Part shown: in pieces, positions 10,200-24,504 of the stretch
Position numbering within the stretch: the first letter of the stretch is position 1
Layout of the letters: each line of letters starts with the position of its first letter
Source of the DNA: Hydractinia symbiolongicarpus
Lineage: Eukaryota; Cnidaria; Hydrozoa; Anthoathecata; Hydractiniidae
Length of the DNA: 64,000 nt
Assembly (NCBI RefSeq): GCF_029227915.1
Contig: NC_079884.1
Span: forward strand, 6,078,001-6,142,000
Reading direction: 5' to 3'
Made by a program: the position numbers and the translations under genes
Notes under the pieces: generated by a model
What the model was told of the DNA's origin: nothing
Database searches by the model: none
What the model saw: the letters and a program-made list of their open reading frames with translations, nothing else

Positions 10200-13100
10200 C
10201 ACCACTAAAACGCATGAGACTTGTAGTTTTCAAAAATGTTTTCATTTTTGGTGAGACGCTGAATAAAAGAATTTTAATAGCCGGCAAACGAAAACCTGCG
10301 ATTTCCCGTAAATCCCGGACTCGGCCCGTATAGTCAAAAGTATACAAAGAAAGTACCCTGTGAGTAAACTCATTTCCGAAACGATTTTTTCAATTATCTT
10401 TTCACCACTAAAACGCATGAGACTTGCAGTTTTCAAAAATGTTTTCATTTTTGATGAGACGCAGAATAAAAGAAGTTTAATCGCCGGCAAACGAAAACCC
10501 GCGATTTCCCGTAAATCCCGGACTCGGCCCGTATAGTCAAAAGTATACAAGGAAAGTACCCAGTGAGTAAACTCATTTCCCGAACGAATTTTTAAATTAT
10601 TTTTTCACCACTAAAATGCATGAGATTTGTAGTTTTCAGAAATGTTTTCATTTTTGATGAGACGCTTAATGAAAGTGGTTTAATCGCCGGCAATCGAAAA
10701 CCCGCGATTTCCCGTAAATCCCGGGCTTGGCCCGTATAGTCGAATGTATACAAAGAAAGTACCCTGTGAATAAACTCATTTCCAAAACGATTTTTTAAAT
10801 TATCTTTTCACCACTAAAACGCTTGAGACTTGTAGTTTTCAAAAATGTTTTTATTTTTGATGAGACGCTGAATAAAAGAAGTTTAATCGCCGGCAAACGA
10901 AAACCCGCCATTTCCCGTAAACCCCGGACTCGGCCCGCATAGTCAAAAGTATACAAAAAAGTACCTAGGGAGTAGACTCATTTCCCGAACGATTTTTTAA
11001 ATTATTTTTTCACCACTAAAACGCATGAGACTTGTAGTTTTCAAAAATGTTTTCATTTTTGATGAGACGCTTAATGAAAGAGGTTTAATCGCCGGTAAAC
11101 GAAAACCCGCAACTTCCTGTAAATCCCGGACTCGGCCCGTATAGTCAAAAGTATACAAAGAAAGTACCCAGGGAGTAAACGCATTTCTCGAACGATTTTT
11201 TAAATTATTTTTTCACCACTAAAACGCATGAGACTTGTAGTTTTCAAAAATGTTTTCATTTTTGGTGAGATGCTGAATAAAAGAAGTTTAATAACCGGCA
11301 AACGAAAACCTGCGATTTCCCGTAAATCCCGGACTCGGCCCGTATAGTCAAAAGTATACAAAGAAAGTACCCAGGGTGTAAACTCATTTCCCGAACGATT
11401 TTTTAAATTATTATTTCACCACTAAAGCCCATGAGACTTGTAGTTTTTAAAAATGTTTTCATTTTTGATGAGACGCTGAATAAAAGAAGTTTAATTGCCG
11501 GCAAACGAAAACCCGCGACTTCCCGTAAATCCCGGACTCGGCCCGTATAGTCAAAAGTATACAAAGAAAGTACCCAGGGAGTAAACTCATTTCCCGAACG
11601 ATTTTTTAAATTAATTTTCACCACTAAAACGCATGAGACTTGTAATTTTCAGAAATGTTTTCATTTTTGATGAGACGCTTAATGAAAGTTGTTTAATCGC
11701 CGGCAAACAAAAAACCCGCGATTTCCCGTAAATCCCGGGCTTGGCCCGTATAGTCGAATGTATACAAAAAAAGTACCCTGTGAGTAAACTCATTTCCGAA
11801 ACGATTTTTTCAATTATCTTTTCACCACTAAAACGCATGAGACTTGCAGTTTTCAAAAATGTTTTCATTTTTGATGAGAGGCTTAATAAAAGAGGTTTAA
11901 TCGCCGGCAAACAAAATCCCGCGATTTCCCGTAAATCCCGGGCTTGGCCCGTATAGTCGAATGTATACAAAAAAAGTACCCAGGGAGTAAACTCATTTCC
12001 CGAACGATTTTTTAAATTTTTTTTGCACCACTAAAACGCATGAGACTTGTAGTTTTCAAAAATGTTTTCATTTTTGATGAGACGCTTAATGAAAGAGGTT
12101 TAATCTCCGGCAAACGAAAACCCGAGATTTCCCGTAAATCCCGGGCTTGGCCCGTATAGTCAAAAGTATACAAAGAAAGTACCCAGGGAGTAAACTAATT
12201 TCCCAAACGATTTTTTGAATTATTATTTCACCACTAGAGCCCATGAGACTTGTAGTTTTTAAAAATGTTTTCATTTTTGATGAGACGCTTAATGAAAGAG
12301 GTTTAATCGCCGGCAAACGAAAACCCGCGATTTCCCGTAAATCCCGGACTCGGCCCGTATAGTCAAAAGTATACAAGGAAAGTACCCAGTGAATAAACTC
12401 ATTTCCCGAACGAATTTTTAAATTATATTTTCACCACTAAAATGCATGAGACTTGTAGTTTTCAGAAATGTTTTCATTTTTGATGAGACGCATAGTGAAA
12501 GTGGTTTAATCGCCGGCAAACGAAAACCCGCGATTTCCCGTAAATCCCGGGCTTGGCCCGTATAGTCGAATGTATACAAAGAAAGTACCCTGTGAGTAAA
12601 CTCATTTCCAGAACGATTTTTTAATTTATTTTTTCAACACTAAAACGCATGAGACTTGTAGTTTTCAAAAATGTTTTCATTTTTGATGAGACGCTTAATG
12701 AAAGAGGTTTAATCGCCGGCAAACGAAAACCCGAGATTTCCCGTAAATCCCAGGCTTGGCCCGTATAGTCAAAAGTATACAAAGAAAGTAGCCAGGGAGT
12801 AAACTAATTTCCCAAACGATTTTTTGAATTATTATTTCACCACTAGAGCCCATGAGACTTGTAGTTTTTAAAAATGTTTTCATTTTTGATGAGACGCAGA
12901 ATAAAAGAAGTGTAATCGCCGGCAAACGAAAACCCGTGATTTGCCGTAAATCCTGGACTCGGCCCGTATAGTCAAAAGTATACAAGGAAAGTACCCAGTG
13001 AATAAACTCATTTCCCGAACGAATTTTTAAATTATTTTTTCACCACTAAAATGCATGAGACTTGTAGTTTTCAGAAATGTTTTTATTTTTGATGAGACGC

Positions 13101-14944
13101 TTAATGAAAGTGGTTTAATCGCCGGCAAACGAAAACCCGTGATTTCCCGTAAATCCCGGGCTTGGCCCGTATAGTCGAATGTATACAAAGAAAGTACCCT
13201 GTGAATAAACTCATTTCCAAAACGATTTTTTAAATTATCTTTTCACCACTAAAACGCTTGAGACTTGTAATTTTCTAAAATGTTTTTATTTTTGATGAGA
13301 CGCTGAATAAAAGAAGTTTAATCGCCGGCAAACGAAAACCCGCCATTTCCCGTAAACCCCGGACTCGGCCCGCATAGTCAAAAGTATACAAAAAAAGTAC
13401 CCAGGGAGTAAACTCATTTCCCGAACGATTTTTTAAATTATTTTTTCACCACTAAAACGCATGAGACTTGTAGTTTTCAAAAATGTTTTCATTTTTGATG
13501 AGACGCTTAATGAAAGAGGTTTAATCGCCGGTAAACGAAAACCCGCGACTTCCCGTAAATCCCGGACTCGGCCCGTATAGTCAAAAGTATACAAAGAAAG
13601 TACCCAGGGAGTAAACTCATTTCTCGAACGATTTTTTAAATTATTTTTTCACCACTAAAACGCATGAGACTTGTAGTTTTCAAAAATGTTTTCATTTTTG
13701 GTGAGACGCTGAATAAAAGAAGTTTAATAACCGGCATACGAAAACCTGCGATTTCCCGTAAATCCCGGACTCGGCCCGTATAGTCAAAAGTATACAAAGA
13801 AAGTACCTAGGGAGTAAACTCATTTCCCGAACGATTTTTTAAATTATTTTTTCACCACTAAAACGCATGAGACTTGTAGTTTTCAAAAATGTTTTCATTT
13901 TTGATGAGACGCTTAATGAAAGAGGTTTAATCGCCGGTAAACGAAAACCCGCGACTTCCCGTAAATCCCGGACTCGGCCCGTATAGTCAAAAGTATACAA
14001 AAAAAGTACCCAGGGAGTAAACTCATTTCTCGAACGATTTTTTAAATTATTTTTTCACCACTAAAACGCATGAGACTTGTAGTTTTCAAAAATGTTTTCA
14101 TTTTTGGTGAGATGCTGAATAAAAGAAGTTTAATAACCGGCAAACGAAAACCTGCGATTTCCCGTAAATCCCGGACTCGGCCCGTATAGTCAAAAGTATA
14201 CAAAGAAAGTACCCGGGGTGTAAACTCATTTCCCGAACGATTTTTTAAATTATTATTTCACCACTAAAGCCCATGAGACTTGTAGTTTTTAAAAATGTTT
14301 TCATTTTTGATGAGACGCTGAATAAAAGAAGTTTAATTGCCGGCAAACGAAAACCCGCGACTTCCCGTAAATCCCGGACTCGGCCCGTATAGTCAAAAGT
14401 ATACAAAGAAAGTACCCAGGGAGTAAACTCACTTCCCGAACGATTTTTTAAATTAATTTTCACCACTAAAACGCATGAGACTTGTAATTTTCAGAAATGT
14501 TTTCATTTTTGATGAGACGCTTAATGAAAGTTGTTTAATCGCCGGCAAACAAAAACCCGCGATTTCCCGTAAATCCCGGGCTTGGCCCGTATAGTCGAAT
14601 GTATACAAAGAAAGTACCCTGTGAGTAAACTCATTTCCGAAACGATTTTTTCAATTATCTTTTCACCACTAAAACGCATGAGAATTGCAGTTTTCAAAAA
14701 TGTTTTCATTTTTGATGAGAGGCTTAATAAAAGAGGTTTAATCGCCGGCAAACAAAATCCCGCGATTTCCCGTAAATCCCGGGCTTGGCCCGTATAGTCG
14801 AATGTATACAAAGAAAGTACCCAGGGAGTAAACTCATTTCCCGAACGATTTTTTAAATTTTTTTTGCACCACTAAAACGCATGAGACTTGTAGTTTTCAA
14901 AAATGTTTTCATTTTTGATGAGACGCTTAATAAAACAGGTTTAA
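10200..14944 (+). repeat. Mixed dimer, trimer and 14-mer satellite registers
   Basis: Several short registers coexist. A 609-bp trimer step links ~12,086 and ~12,695. A 406-bp dimer step links the CGACTTCCCG monomers at ~13,502 and ~13,908. A 14-mer step of 2,842 bp links ~11,200-12,000 with ~14,042-14,845; for example TGTAATTTTCAGAAATG starts at 11,641 and 14,483. Many monomers carry private substitutions such as GGTGAGACG and ATAACCGGC. Nothing other than satellite is present. Confidence 0.7.
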
Positions 14945-15251
14945 TCGCCGGCAAACGAAAACCTGCGATTTCCCGTAAATCCCGGGCTTGGCCCGTATAG
15001 TCGAATGTATACAAAGAAAGTACCCTGTGAGTAAACTCATTTCCAGAACGATTTTTTAATTTATTTTTTCAACACTAAAACGCATGAGACTCGGCCCGTA
15101 TAGTCAAAAGTATACAAAGAAAGTACCCAGGGAGTAAACTCATTTCTCGAACGATTTTTTAAATTATTTTTTCACCACTAAAACGCATGAGACTTTTAGT
15201 TTTCAAAAATGTTTTCATTTTTGGTGAGACGCTGAATAAAAGAAGTTTAAT
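14945..15251 (+). repeat. Two truncated monomers fused at a GACT microhomology (307 bp)
   Basis: At 15,081-15,100 the text passes from CGCATGAGACT (phase ~138-146) directly into TCGGCCCGTATAG (phase ~43). The shared GACT at 15,088-15,091 is present in both parents (GAGACTTG and GGACTCGG). About 100 bp is lost, so blocks either side are offset by 1,117 bp (5.5 monomers): ~14,245-14,811 matches ~15,362-15,928. It is a clear footprint of out-of-register end joining or recombination. Confidence 0.8.
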
Positions 15252-18200
15252 AACCGGCAAACGAAAACCTGCGATTTCCCGTAAATCCCGGACTCGGCCC
15301 GTATAGTCAAAAGTATACAAAGAAAGTACCCGGGGTGTAAACTCATTTCCCGAACGATTTTTTAAATTATTATTTCACCACTAAAGCCCATGTGACTTGT
15401 AGTTTTCAAAAATGTTTTCATTTTTGATGAGACGCTGAATAAAAGAAGTTTAATTGCCGGCAAACGAAAACCCGCGACTTCCCGTAAATCCCGGACTCGG
15501 CCCGTATAGTCAAAAGTATACAAAGAAAGTACCCAGGGAGTAAACTCATTTCCCGAACGATTTTTTAAATTAATTTTCACCACTAAAACGCATGAGACTT
15601 GTAGTTTTCAGAAATGTTTTCATTTTTGATGAGACGCTTAATGAAAGTTGTTTAATCGCCGGCAAACAAAAACCCGCGATTTCCCGTAAATCCCGGGCTT
15701 GGCCCGTATAGTCGAATGTATACAAAGAAAGTACCCTGTGAGTAAACTCATTTCCGAAACGATTTTTTCAAATATCTTTTCACCACTAAAACGCATGAGA
15801 CTTGCACTTCTCAAAAATGTTTTCATTTTTGATGAGAGGCTTAATAAAAGAGGTTTAATCGCCGGCAAACAAAATCCCGCGATTTCCCGTAAATCCCGGG
15901 CTTGGCCCGTATAGTTGAATGCATACAAAGAAAGTACCCAGGGAGTAAATTCATTTCCCGAACGATTTTTTAAATTTTTTTTGCACCACTAAAACGCATG
16001 AGACTTGTAGTTTTCAAAAATGTTTTCATTTTTGATGAGACGCTTAATGAAACAGGTTTAATCGCCGGCAAACGAAAACCTGCGTTTTCCCGTAAATCCC
16101 GGGCTTGGCCCGTATAGTCAAAAGTATACAAAGAAAGTACCCAGGGAGTAAACTAATTTCCCCAACGATTTTTTGAATTATTATTTCACCACTACAGCCC
16201 ATGAGACTTGTAGTTTTTAAAAATGTTTTCATTTTTGATGAGACGCTGAATAAAAGAAGTTTAATTGCCGGCAAACGAAAACCCGCGATTTCCCTTTAAT
16301 CCCGGACTCGGCCCGTATAGTCAAAAGTATACAAAGAAAGTACCCAGGGAGTAAACTCATTTCCGGAACGATTTTTTAAGTTATTTTTTCACCACTAAAA
16401 CGCATGAGACTTGTATTTTTCAGAAATGTTTTCATTTTTGATGAGACGCTTAATGAAAGTGGTTTAATCGCCGGCAAACCAAAACCCGCGATTTCCCGTA
16501 AATCCCGGGCTTGGCCGGTATAGTCGAATGTATACAAAGAAAGTACCCTGTGAGTAAACTCATTTCCAAAACCATTTTTTAAATTATCTTTTCACCACTA
16601 AAACGCATAAGACTTGTAGTTTTCAAAAATGTTTTCATTTTTGATGAGACGCTGAATAAAAGAAGTTTAATCACCGGCAAACGAAAACCCGCCATTTCCC
16701 GTAAACCCCGGACTAGGTCCGTATAATCAAAAGTATACAAAGAAAGTACCCAGGGAGTAAACTCATTTCCCGAACGACTTTTTAAATTACTTTTTCAGCA
16801 CTAAAACGCATGAGACTTGTAGTTTTTAAAAATGTTTTTATTTTTGATGAGACGCTGCATAAAAGACGTTTAATCGCCGGCAAACGAAAACCCGCCATTT
16901 CCCGTAAACCCCGGACTCGGCCCGCATAGTCAAAATATACAAAGAAAGTACCCAGGGAGTAAACTCATTTCCCGAACGATTTTTTCAATTATCTTTTTAC
17001 CACTAAAACGCATGAGACTTGCAGTTTTCAAAAATGTTTTCATTTTTGATGAGAGGCTTTATAAAAGAGGTTTAATCGCCGGCAAACAAAATCCCGCGAT
17101 TTCCCGTAAATCCCGGGCTTGGCCCGTATAGTCGAATGTATACAAAGAAAGTACACAGGGAGTAAACTCATTTCCCGAACGATTTTTTAAATTTTTTTTG
17201 CACCACTAAAACGCATGAGACTTGTAGTTTTCAAAAATGTATTCATTTTTGATGAGACGCTTAATGAAACAGGTTTAATCGCCGGCAAACGAAAACCCGC
17301 GATTTCCCGTAAATCCCGGGCTTGACCCGTATAGTCGAATGTATACAAAGAAAGTACCCTGTGAGTAAACTCATTTCCAGAACGATTTTTTAATTTATTT
17401 TTTCAACACTAAAACGCATGAGACTTGTAGTTTTCAAAAATGTTTTCATTTTTGATGAGACGCTTAATGAAGGAGGTTTAATCGCCGGCAAACGAAAACC
17501 CGAGATTTCCCGTAAATCCCGGGCTTGGCCCGTATTGTCAAAAGTATACAAAGATAGTACCCAGGGAGTAAACTCATTTCCCGAACGATTTCTTAATTTA
17601 TTTTTTCACCACTAAAACGCATGAGACTTGTAGTTTTCAAAAATGTTTTCATTTTTGATGAGACGCTGAATAAAAGAAATTTAATCGCCGGCAAACGAAA
17701 ACCTGCGATTTCCCGTAAATCCCAGACTCGGCCCGTATAGTCAAAAGTATACAAACAAAGTACCCAGGTGGTAAACTAATTTCCCAAACGATTTTTTGAA
17801 TTATTATTTCACCACTAGAGCCCATGAGACTTGTAGTTTTTAAAAATGTTTTCATTTTTGATGAGACGCTGAATAAAAGAAGTTTAATCGCCGGCAAAGG
17901 AAAACCCGCGATTTCCCGTAAATCCCGGACTCGGCCCGTATAGTCAAAAGTACACAAAGAAAGTACCAAGGGAGTAAACTCATTTCCGGAACGATTTTTT
18001 AAGTTATTTTTTCACCACTAAAACGCATGAGACTTGTAGTTTTCAGAAATGTTTTCATTTTTGATGAGACGCTGAACAAAAGAAGTTTAATCGCCGGCAA
18101 ACGAAAACCCGCCAATTCCCGTAAACTCCGGACTAGGTCCGTATAATCAAAAGTATACAAAGAAAGTACCCAGGGAGTAAACTCATTTCCCGAACGACTT

Positions 18201-21200
18201 TTTAAATTATTTTTTCAGCACTAAAACGCATGAGACTTGTAGTTTTTAAAAATGTTTTCATTTTTGATGAGACGCTGAATAAAAGACGTTTAATCGCCGG
18301 CAAACGAAAACCCGCCATTTCCCATAAACCCCGAACTCGGCCCGCATAGTCAAAAGTATACAAAGAAAGTACCCAGGGAGTAAACTCATTTCCCGAACGA
18401 CTTTTTAAATTATTTTTTCAGCACTAAAACGCATGAGACTTGTAGTTTTTAAAAATGTTTTCATTTTTGATGAGACGCTGAATAAAAGACGTTTAATCGC
18501 CAGCAAACGAAAACCCGTGATTTCCCGTAAATCCCGGGCTTGGCCGGTATAGTCGAATGTATACAAAGAAAGTACCCTGTGAGTAAACTCATTTCAAAAA
18601 CCATTTTTTAAATTATCTTTTCACCACTAAAACGCATAAGACTTGTAGTTTTCAAAAATGTTTTCATTTTTGATGAGACGCTGAATAAAAGAAGTTTAAT
18701 CGTCGGCAAACGAAAACCCGCCATTTCCCGTAAACCCCGGACTAGGTCCGTATAATCAAAAGTATACAAAGAAAGTACCCAGGGAGTAAACTCATTTTCC
18801 GAACGACTTTTTAAATTATTTTTTCAGCACTAAAACGCATGAGACTTGTAGTTTTTAAAAATGTTTTCATTTTTGATGAGACGCTGAATAAAAGACGTTT
18901 AATCGCCGGCAAACGAAAACCCGCCATTTCCCGTAAACCCCGGACTCGGCCCGCATTGTCAAAATATACAAAGAAAGTACCCAGGGAGTAAACTCATTTC
19001 CTGAACGATTTTTTAAATTATTTTTTCAGCACTAAAACGCATGAGACTTGTAGTTTTTAAAAATGTTTTCAATTTTGATGAGACGGTGAATAAAAGAAGT
19101 TTAATCACCGGCAAACGAAAACCTGCGATTTTCCGTAAATCCTGGACTCGGCCCGTATAGTCAAAAGTATACAAAGAAAGTACCCAGGGAGTAAACTCAT
19201 TTCGTAAACGATTTTTTAAATTATTATTTCACCACTAAAACGCATGAGACTTGTAGTTTTCAAGAATGTTTTCATTTTTGATGAGACGCTGAATAAAAGC
19301 AGTTTAATCGCCGGCAAACGAAAACCTGCGATTTCCCGTAAATCCCCGGACTCGGCCCGTATAGTCAAAAGTATAGAAAGAAAGTACCCAGGGAGTAAAC
19401 TCATTTCCGGAACGATTTTATAAGTTATTTTTTCACCACTAAAACGCATGAGACTTGTAGTTTTCACAAATGTTTTCATTTTTGATGAGGGCTTAATGAA
19501 AGTGGTTTAATCGCCGGCAAACGAAGACCCGCGATTTCCCGTAAATCCCGGGCTTGACCGGTATAGTCGAATGTATACAAAGAAAGTACCCTGTGAGTAA
19601 ACTCATTTCAAAAACCATTTTTTAAATAATCTTTTCACCACTAAAACGCATGAGACTTGTAGTTTTTAAAAATGTTTTCATTTTTGATGAGACGCTGAAT
19701 AAAAGACGTTTAATCGCCGGCAAACGAAAACCTGCCATTTCCCGTAAACCCCGGACTCGGCCCGCATAGTCAAAATATACAAAGAAAGTACCCAGGGAGT
19801 AAACTCATTTCCTGAACGATTTTTTAAATTATTTTTTCACCACTAAAACGCTTGAGACTTGTAGTTTTCAAAAATGTTTTCATTTTTGATGAGACGCAGA
19901 ATAATAGAAGTTTAATCGTCGGCAAACGTAAACCCGCGATTTCCCGTAAATCCCGAACTCGGCCCGTATAGTCAAAAGTATACAAGGAAAGTACCCAGTG
20001 AGTAAACTCATTTCCCGAACGAATTTTTAAATTATTTTTTCACCACTAAAATGCATGAGACTTGTAGTTTTCAGAAATGTTATCATTTTTGATGAGACGC
20101 TTAATGAAAGTGGTTTAATCGCCGGCAAACGAAAACCCGCGATTTCCCGTAAATCCCGGGCTTGGCCCGTATAGTCGAATGTATACAAAGAAAGTACCCT
20201 GTGAGTAAACTCATTTCCAAAACGATTTTTTAAATTATCTTTTCACCACTAAAACGCTTGAGACTTGTAGTTTTCAAAAATGTTTTTATTTTTGATGAGA
20301 CGCTGAATAAAAGAAGTTTAATCGCCGGCAAACGAAACCCGCCATTTCCCGTAAACCCCGAACTCGGCCCGCATAGTCAAAAGTATACAAAGAAAGTACC
20401 CAGGGAGTAAACTCATTTCCCGAACGATTTTTTAAATTATTTTTTCACCACTAAAACGCATGAGACTTGTAGTTTTCAAAAATGTTTTCATTTTTGATGA
20501 GACGCTGAATGAAAGAAGTTTAATCGCCGGTAAACGAAAACCTGCGATTTCCCGTAAATCCCGGACTCGGCCCGTATAGTCAAAAGTATACAAAGAAAGT
20601 ACCCAGGGTGTAAATTCATTTCCCGAACGATTTTTTAAATTATTATTTCACCACTAAAGCCCATGAGACTTGTAGGATTTAAAAATATTTTCATTTTTGA
20701 TGAGACGCTGAATAAAAGAAGTTTAATCGCCGGCAAACGAAAACCCGTGACTTCCCGTAAATCCCGGACTCGGCCCGTATAGTCAAAAGTATACAAAGAA
20801 AGTACCCAGGGAGTAAACTCATTTCCCGAACGATTTTTTAAATTGTTATTTCACCACTAAAGGCCATGAGACTTGTAGTATTTAAAAATATTTTCATTTT
20901 TGATGAGACGCTGAATAAAAGAAGTTTAATCGCCGGCAAACGAAAACCCGCGACTTCCCGTAAATCCCGGACTCGGCCCGTATAGTCAAAAGTATACAAA
21001 GAAAGTAACCAGGGAGTGAACTCATTTCCCGAACGATTTTTTAAATTATTATTTCACCACTAAAGCCCATGAGACTTGTAGTATTTAAAAATATTTTCAT
21101 TTTTGATGAGACGCTGAATAAAAGAAGTTTAATCGCCGGCAAACGAAAACCCGCGACTTCCCGTAAATCCCGGACTCGGCCCGTATAGTCAAAAGTATAC

Positions 21201-22258
21201 AAAGAAAGTACCCAGGGAGTAAACTCATTTCTCGAACGATTTTTTAAATTATTTTTTCACCACTAAAACGCATGAGACTTGTAGTTTTCAAAAATGTTTT
21301 CATTTTTGATGAGACGCTGAATAAAAGAAGTTTAATAGCCGGCAAACGAAAACCCGCAATTTCCCGTAAATCCCGGACTCGGCCCGTATAGTCAAAAGTA
21401 TACAAAGAAAGTACCCTGTGAGTAAACTCATTTCCGAAACGATTTTTTCAATTATCTTTTCACCACTAAAACGCATGAGACTTGCAGTTTTCAAAAATGT
21501 TTTCATTTTTGATGAGACGCTGAATAAAAGAAGTTTAATTGCCGGCAAACGAAAACCCGCGATTTCCCGTAAATCCCGGGCTTGGCCCGTATAGTCGAAT
21601 GTATACAAAGAAAGTACCCTGTGAGTAAACTCATTTCCAGAACGATTTTTTAATTTATTTTTTCAACACTAAAACGCATGAGACTTGTAGTTTTCAAAAA
21701 TGTTTTTATTTTTGGTGAGACGCTTAATGAAAGAGGTTTAATCGCCGGCAAACGAAAACCCGAGATTTCCCGTAAATCCCGGGCTTGGCCCGTATAGTCA
21801 AAAGTATACAAAGATAGTACCCAGGGAGTAAACTCATTTTCCGAACGATTTTTTAATTTATTTTTTCACCACTAAAACGCATGAGACTTGTAGTTTTCAA
21901 AAATGTTTTCATTTTTGATGAGACGCTGAATAAAAGAAATTTAATCGCCGGCAAACGAAAACCTGCGATTTCCCGTAAATCCCGGACTCGGCCCGTATAG
22001 TCAAAAGTATACAAAGAAAGTACCCAGGGAGTAAACTAATATCCCAAATGATTTTTTGAATTATTATTTAACCACTAAAGCCCATGAGACTTTTAGTTTT
22101 TAAAAATGTTTTCATTTTTGATGAGACGCTGAATAAAAGAAGTTTAATCGCCGGCAAACGAAAAACCGCGATTTCCCGTAAATCCCGGACTCGGCCCGTA
22201 TAGTCAAAAGTATACAAAGAAAGTACCCAGGGAGTAAACGCATTTCCGGAACGATTTT
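15252..22258 (+). repeat. Most heterogeneous satellite segment
   Basis: Adjacent monomers differ more here than elsewhere, with many private changes: CCGGTATAG for CCCGTATAG, GACTAGGTCCGTATAATC (at 16,711, 18,131 and 18,740), GAGGGCTTAATG near 19,488, TTTTTCAGCAC for TTTTTCACCAC, and GACGGTGAATAAAAG. The 16,711-18,131 step is 1,420 bp (7 monomers) and 18,131-18,740 is 609 bp (3 monomers), so registers exist but are short. Higher divergence with weak higher-order order is typical of older satellite that has escaped recent homogenisation. The age is inferred. Confidence 0.65.
19725..21345 (+). repeat. Older copy of the block found at 27.2-28.6 kb and 37.0-38.6 kb
   Basis: The series of marks GGCAAACGTAAACCC (19,921), TGTAGGATTTAAAAATATT (20,671) and GGCCATGAGACTTGTAGTATTT (near 20,863) recurs in the same order in the two 9.7-9.9 kb copies. 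The offset to the first copy is 7,498 bp at the first mark and 7,295 bp at the second, a change of exactly one monomer. This copy keeps the monomer near 20,280-20,480 (CCCGAACTCGGCCCGCATAG) that the 26-36 kb copy lacks, so it serves as an outgroup. Confidence 0.75.
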
Positions 22259-22679
22259 TTAAGTTATTTTTTCACCACTAAAACGCATGAGACTTGTAGT
22301 TTTCAGAAATGTTTTCATTTTTGATGAGACGCTTAATGAAAGAGGTTTAATCGCCGGCAAACGAAAACCCGAGATTTCCCGTAAATCCCGGGCTTGGCCC
22401 GTATAGTCAAAAGTATACAAAGATAGTACCCAGGGAGTAAACTCATTTCCCGAACGATTTTTTAAATTAATTTTTTCCACTAAAACGCATGAGACTTGCA
22501 GTTTTCAGAAATGTTTTCATTTTTGATGAGACGTTTAATGAAAGTTGTTTAATCGCCGCAAACAAAAACCCGCGATTTCCCGTAAATCCCGGGCTTGACC
22601 CGTATAGTCGAATATATACAAAGAAAGTACCCTGTGAGTAAACTCATTTCCGAAACGATTTTTTCAATTATCTTTTCAC

Positions 22680-24504
22680 CACTAAAACGCATGAGACTTG
22701 CAGTTTTCAAAAATGTTTTCATTTTTGATGAGACGCTTAATGAAACAGGTTTAATCGCTGGCAAACGAAAACCCGCGATTTCCCGTAAATCCCGGGCTTG
22801 GCCCGTATAGTCGAATGTATACAAAGAAAGTACCCTGTGAGTAAACTCATTTCCAAAACCATTTTTTCAATTATCTTTTCACCACTAAAACACATAAGAC
22901 TTGTAGTTTTCAAAAATGTTTACATTTTTGATGAGACGCTGAATAAAAGAAGTTTAATCGCCGGCAAACGAAAACCCGCCATTTCCCGTAAACTCCGGAC
23001 TAGGTCCGTATAATCAAAAGTATACAAAGAAAGTACCCAGGGAGTAAACTCATTTCCCGAACGACTTTTTAAATTATTTTTTCAGCACTAAAACGCATGA
23101 GACTTGTAGTTTTTAAAAATGTTTTCATTTTTGATGAGACGCTGAATAAAAGACGTTTAATCGCCGGCAAACGAAAACCCGCCATTTCCCGTAAATCCCG
23201 GACTCGGCCCGTATAGTCAAAAGTATACAAAGAAAGTACCCAGGGAGTAAACTCATTTCCCGAACGACTTTTTAAATTATTTTTTCAGCACTAAAACGCA
23301 TGAGACTTGTAGTTTTCAAAAATGTTTTCATTTTTGATGAGAGGCTTAATGAAAGAGGTTTAATCGCCGGCAAACGAAAACCCGAGATTTCCCGTAAATC
23401 CCGGGCTTGGCCCGTATAGTCAAAAGTATACAAAGATAGTACCCAGGGAGTAAACTCATTTCCCGTACGATTTTTTAATTTATTTTTTCACCACTAAAAC
23501 GCATGAGACTTGTAGTTTTCAAAAATGTTTTCATTTTTGATGCGACGCTGAATAAAAGAAATTTAATCGCCGGCAAACGAAAACCTGCGATTTCCCGTAA
23601 ATCCCGGACTCGGCCCGTATAGTCAAAAGTATACAAAGAAAGTACCCAGGGAGTAAACTAATATCCCAAACGATTTTTTGAATTATTATTTCACCACTAA
23701 AGCCCATGAGACTTGTAGTTTTTAAAAATGTTTTCATTTTTGATGAGACGCTGAATAAAAGAAGTTTAATCGCCGGCAAACGAAAACCCGCGATTTCCCG
23801 TAAATCCCGGACTCGGCCCGTATAGTCAAAAGTATACAAAGAAAGTACCCAGGGAGTAAACGCATTTCCGGAACGATTTTTTAAGTTATTTTTTCACCAC
23901 TAAAACGCATGAGACTTGTAGTTTTCAGAAATGTTTTCATTTTTGATGAGACGCTTAATGAAAGAGGTTTAATCGCCGGCAAACGAAAACCCGAGATTTC
24001 CCGTAAATCCCGGGCTTGGCCCGTATAGTCAAAAGTATACAAAGATAGTACCCAGGGAGTAAACTCATTTCCCGAACGATTTTTTAAATTAATTTTCTCC
24101 ACTAAAACGCATGAAACTTGTAGTTTTCAGAAATGTTTTCATTTTTGATGAGACGTTTAATAAAAGTTGTTTAATCGCCGCAAACAAAAACCCGCGATTT
24201 CCCGTAAATCCCGGGCTTGGCCCGTATAGTCGAATGTATACAAAGAAAGTACCCTGTGAGTAAACTCATTTCCAAAACCATTTTTTAAATTATCTTTTCA
24301 CCACTAAAACACATAAGACTTGTAGTTTTCAAAAATGTTTTCATTTTTGATGAGACGCTGAATAAAAGAAGTTTAATCGTCGGCAAACGAAAACCCGCCA
24401 TTTCCCGTAAACCCCGGACTAGGTCCGTATAATCAAAAGTATACAAAGAAAGTACCCAGGGAGTAAACTCATTTCCCGAACGACTTTTTAAATTATTTTT
24501 TCAC
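22680..24504 (+). repeat. 9-mer higher-order unit, 1,825 bp (copy 1)
   Basis: Positions here match those 1,825 bp downstream with very few differences. Examples are GGTCCGTATAATC near 22,997 versus GGCCCGTATAATC near 24,829, and GAAGTTTAATCG near 23,761 versus GACGTTTAATCG near 25,586. 1,825 is nine monomers less 2 bp. The left edge is set where upstream sequences stop matching (TCAATTATC here, AAATTATTTTTTC before 24,505). Confidence 0.82.

Larger units (their letters stand above)
1..10200 (+). repeat. Mosaic satellite segment with shuffled multi-kb blocks
   Basis: No single higher-order period holds across this segment. Blocks recur at different offsets: ~280-1,270 matches ~4,700-5,690 (4,420 bp); ~1,400-2,510 matches ~3,813-4,925 (2,413 bp); ~2,525-3,455 matches ~5,343-6,273 (2,818 bp); ~4,970-6,125 matches ~7,585-8,740 (2,615 bp). 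A one-base deletion giving AAAACCGCG occurs in both members of the last pair (near 5,246 and 7,861). The arrangement fits repeated unequal exchange among 12- to 14-monomer units. Edges were set by eye where diagnostic variants stop matching. Confidence 0.75.
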
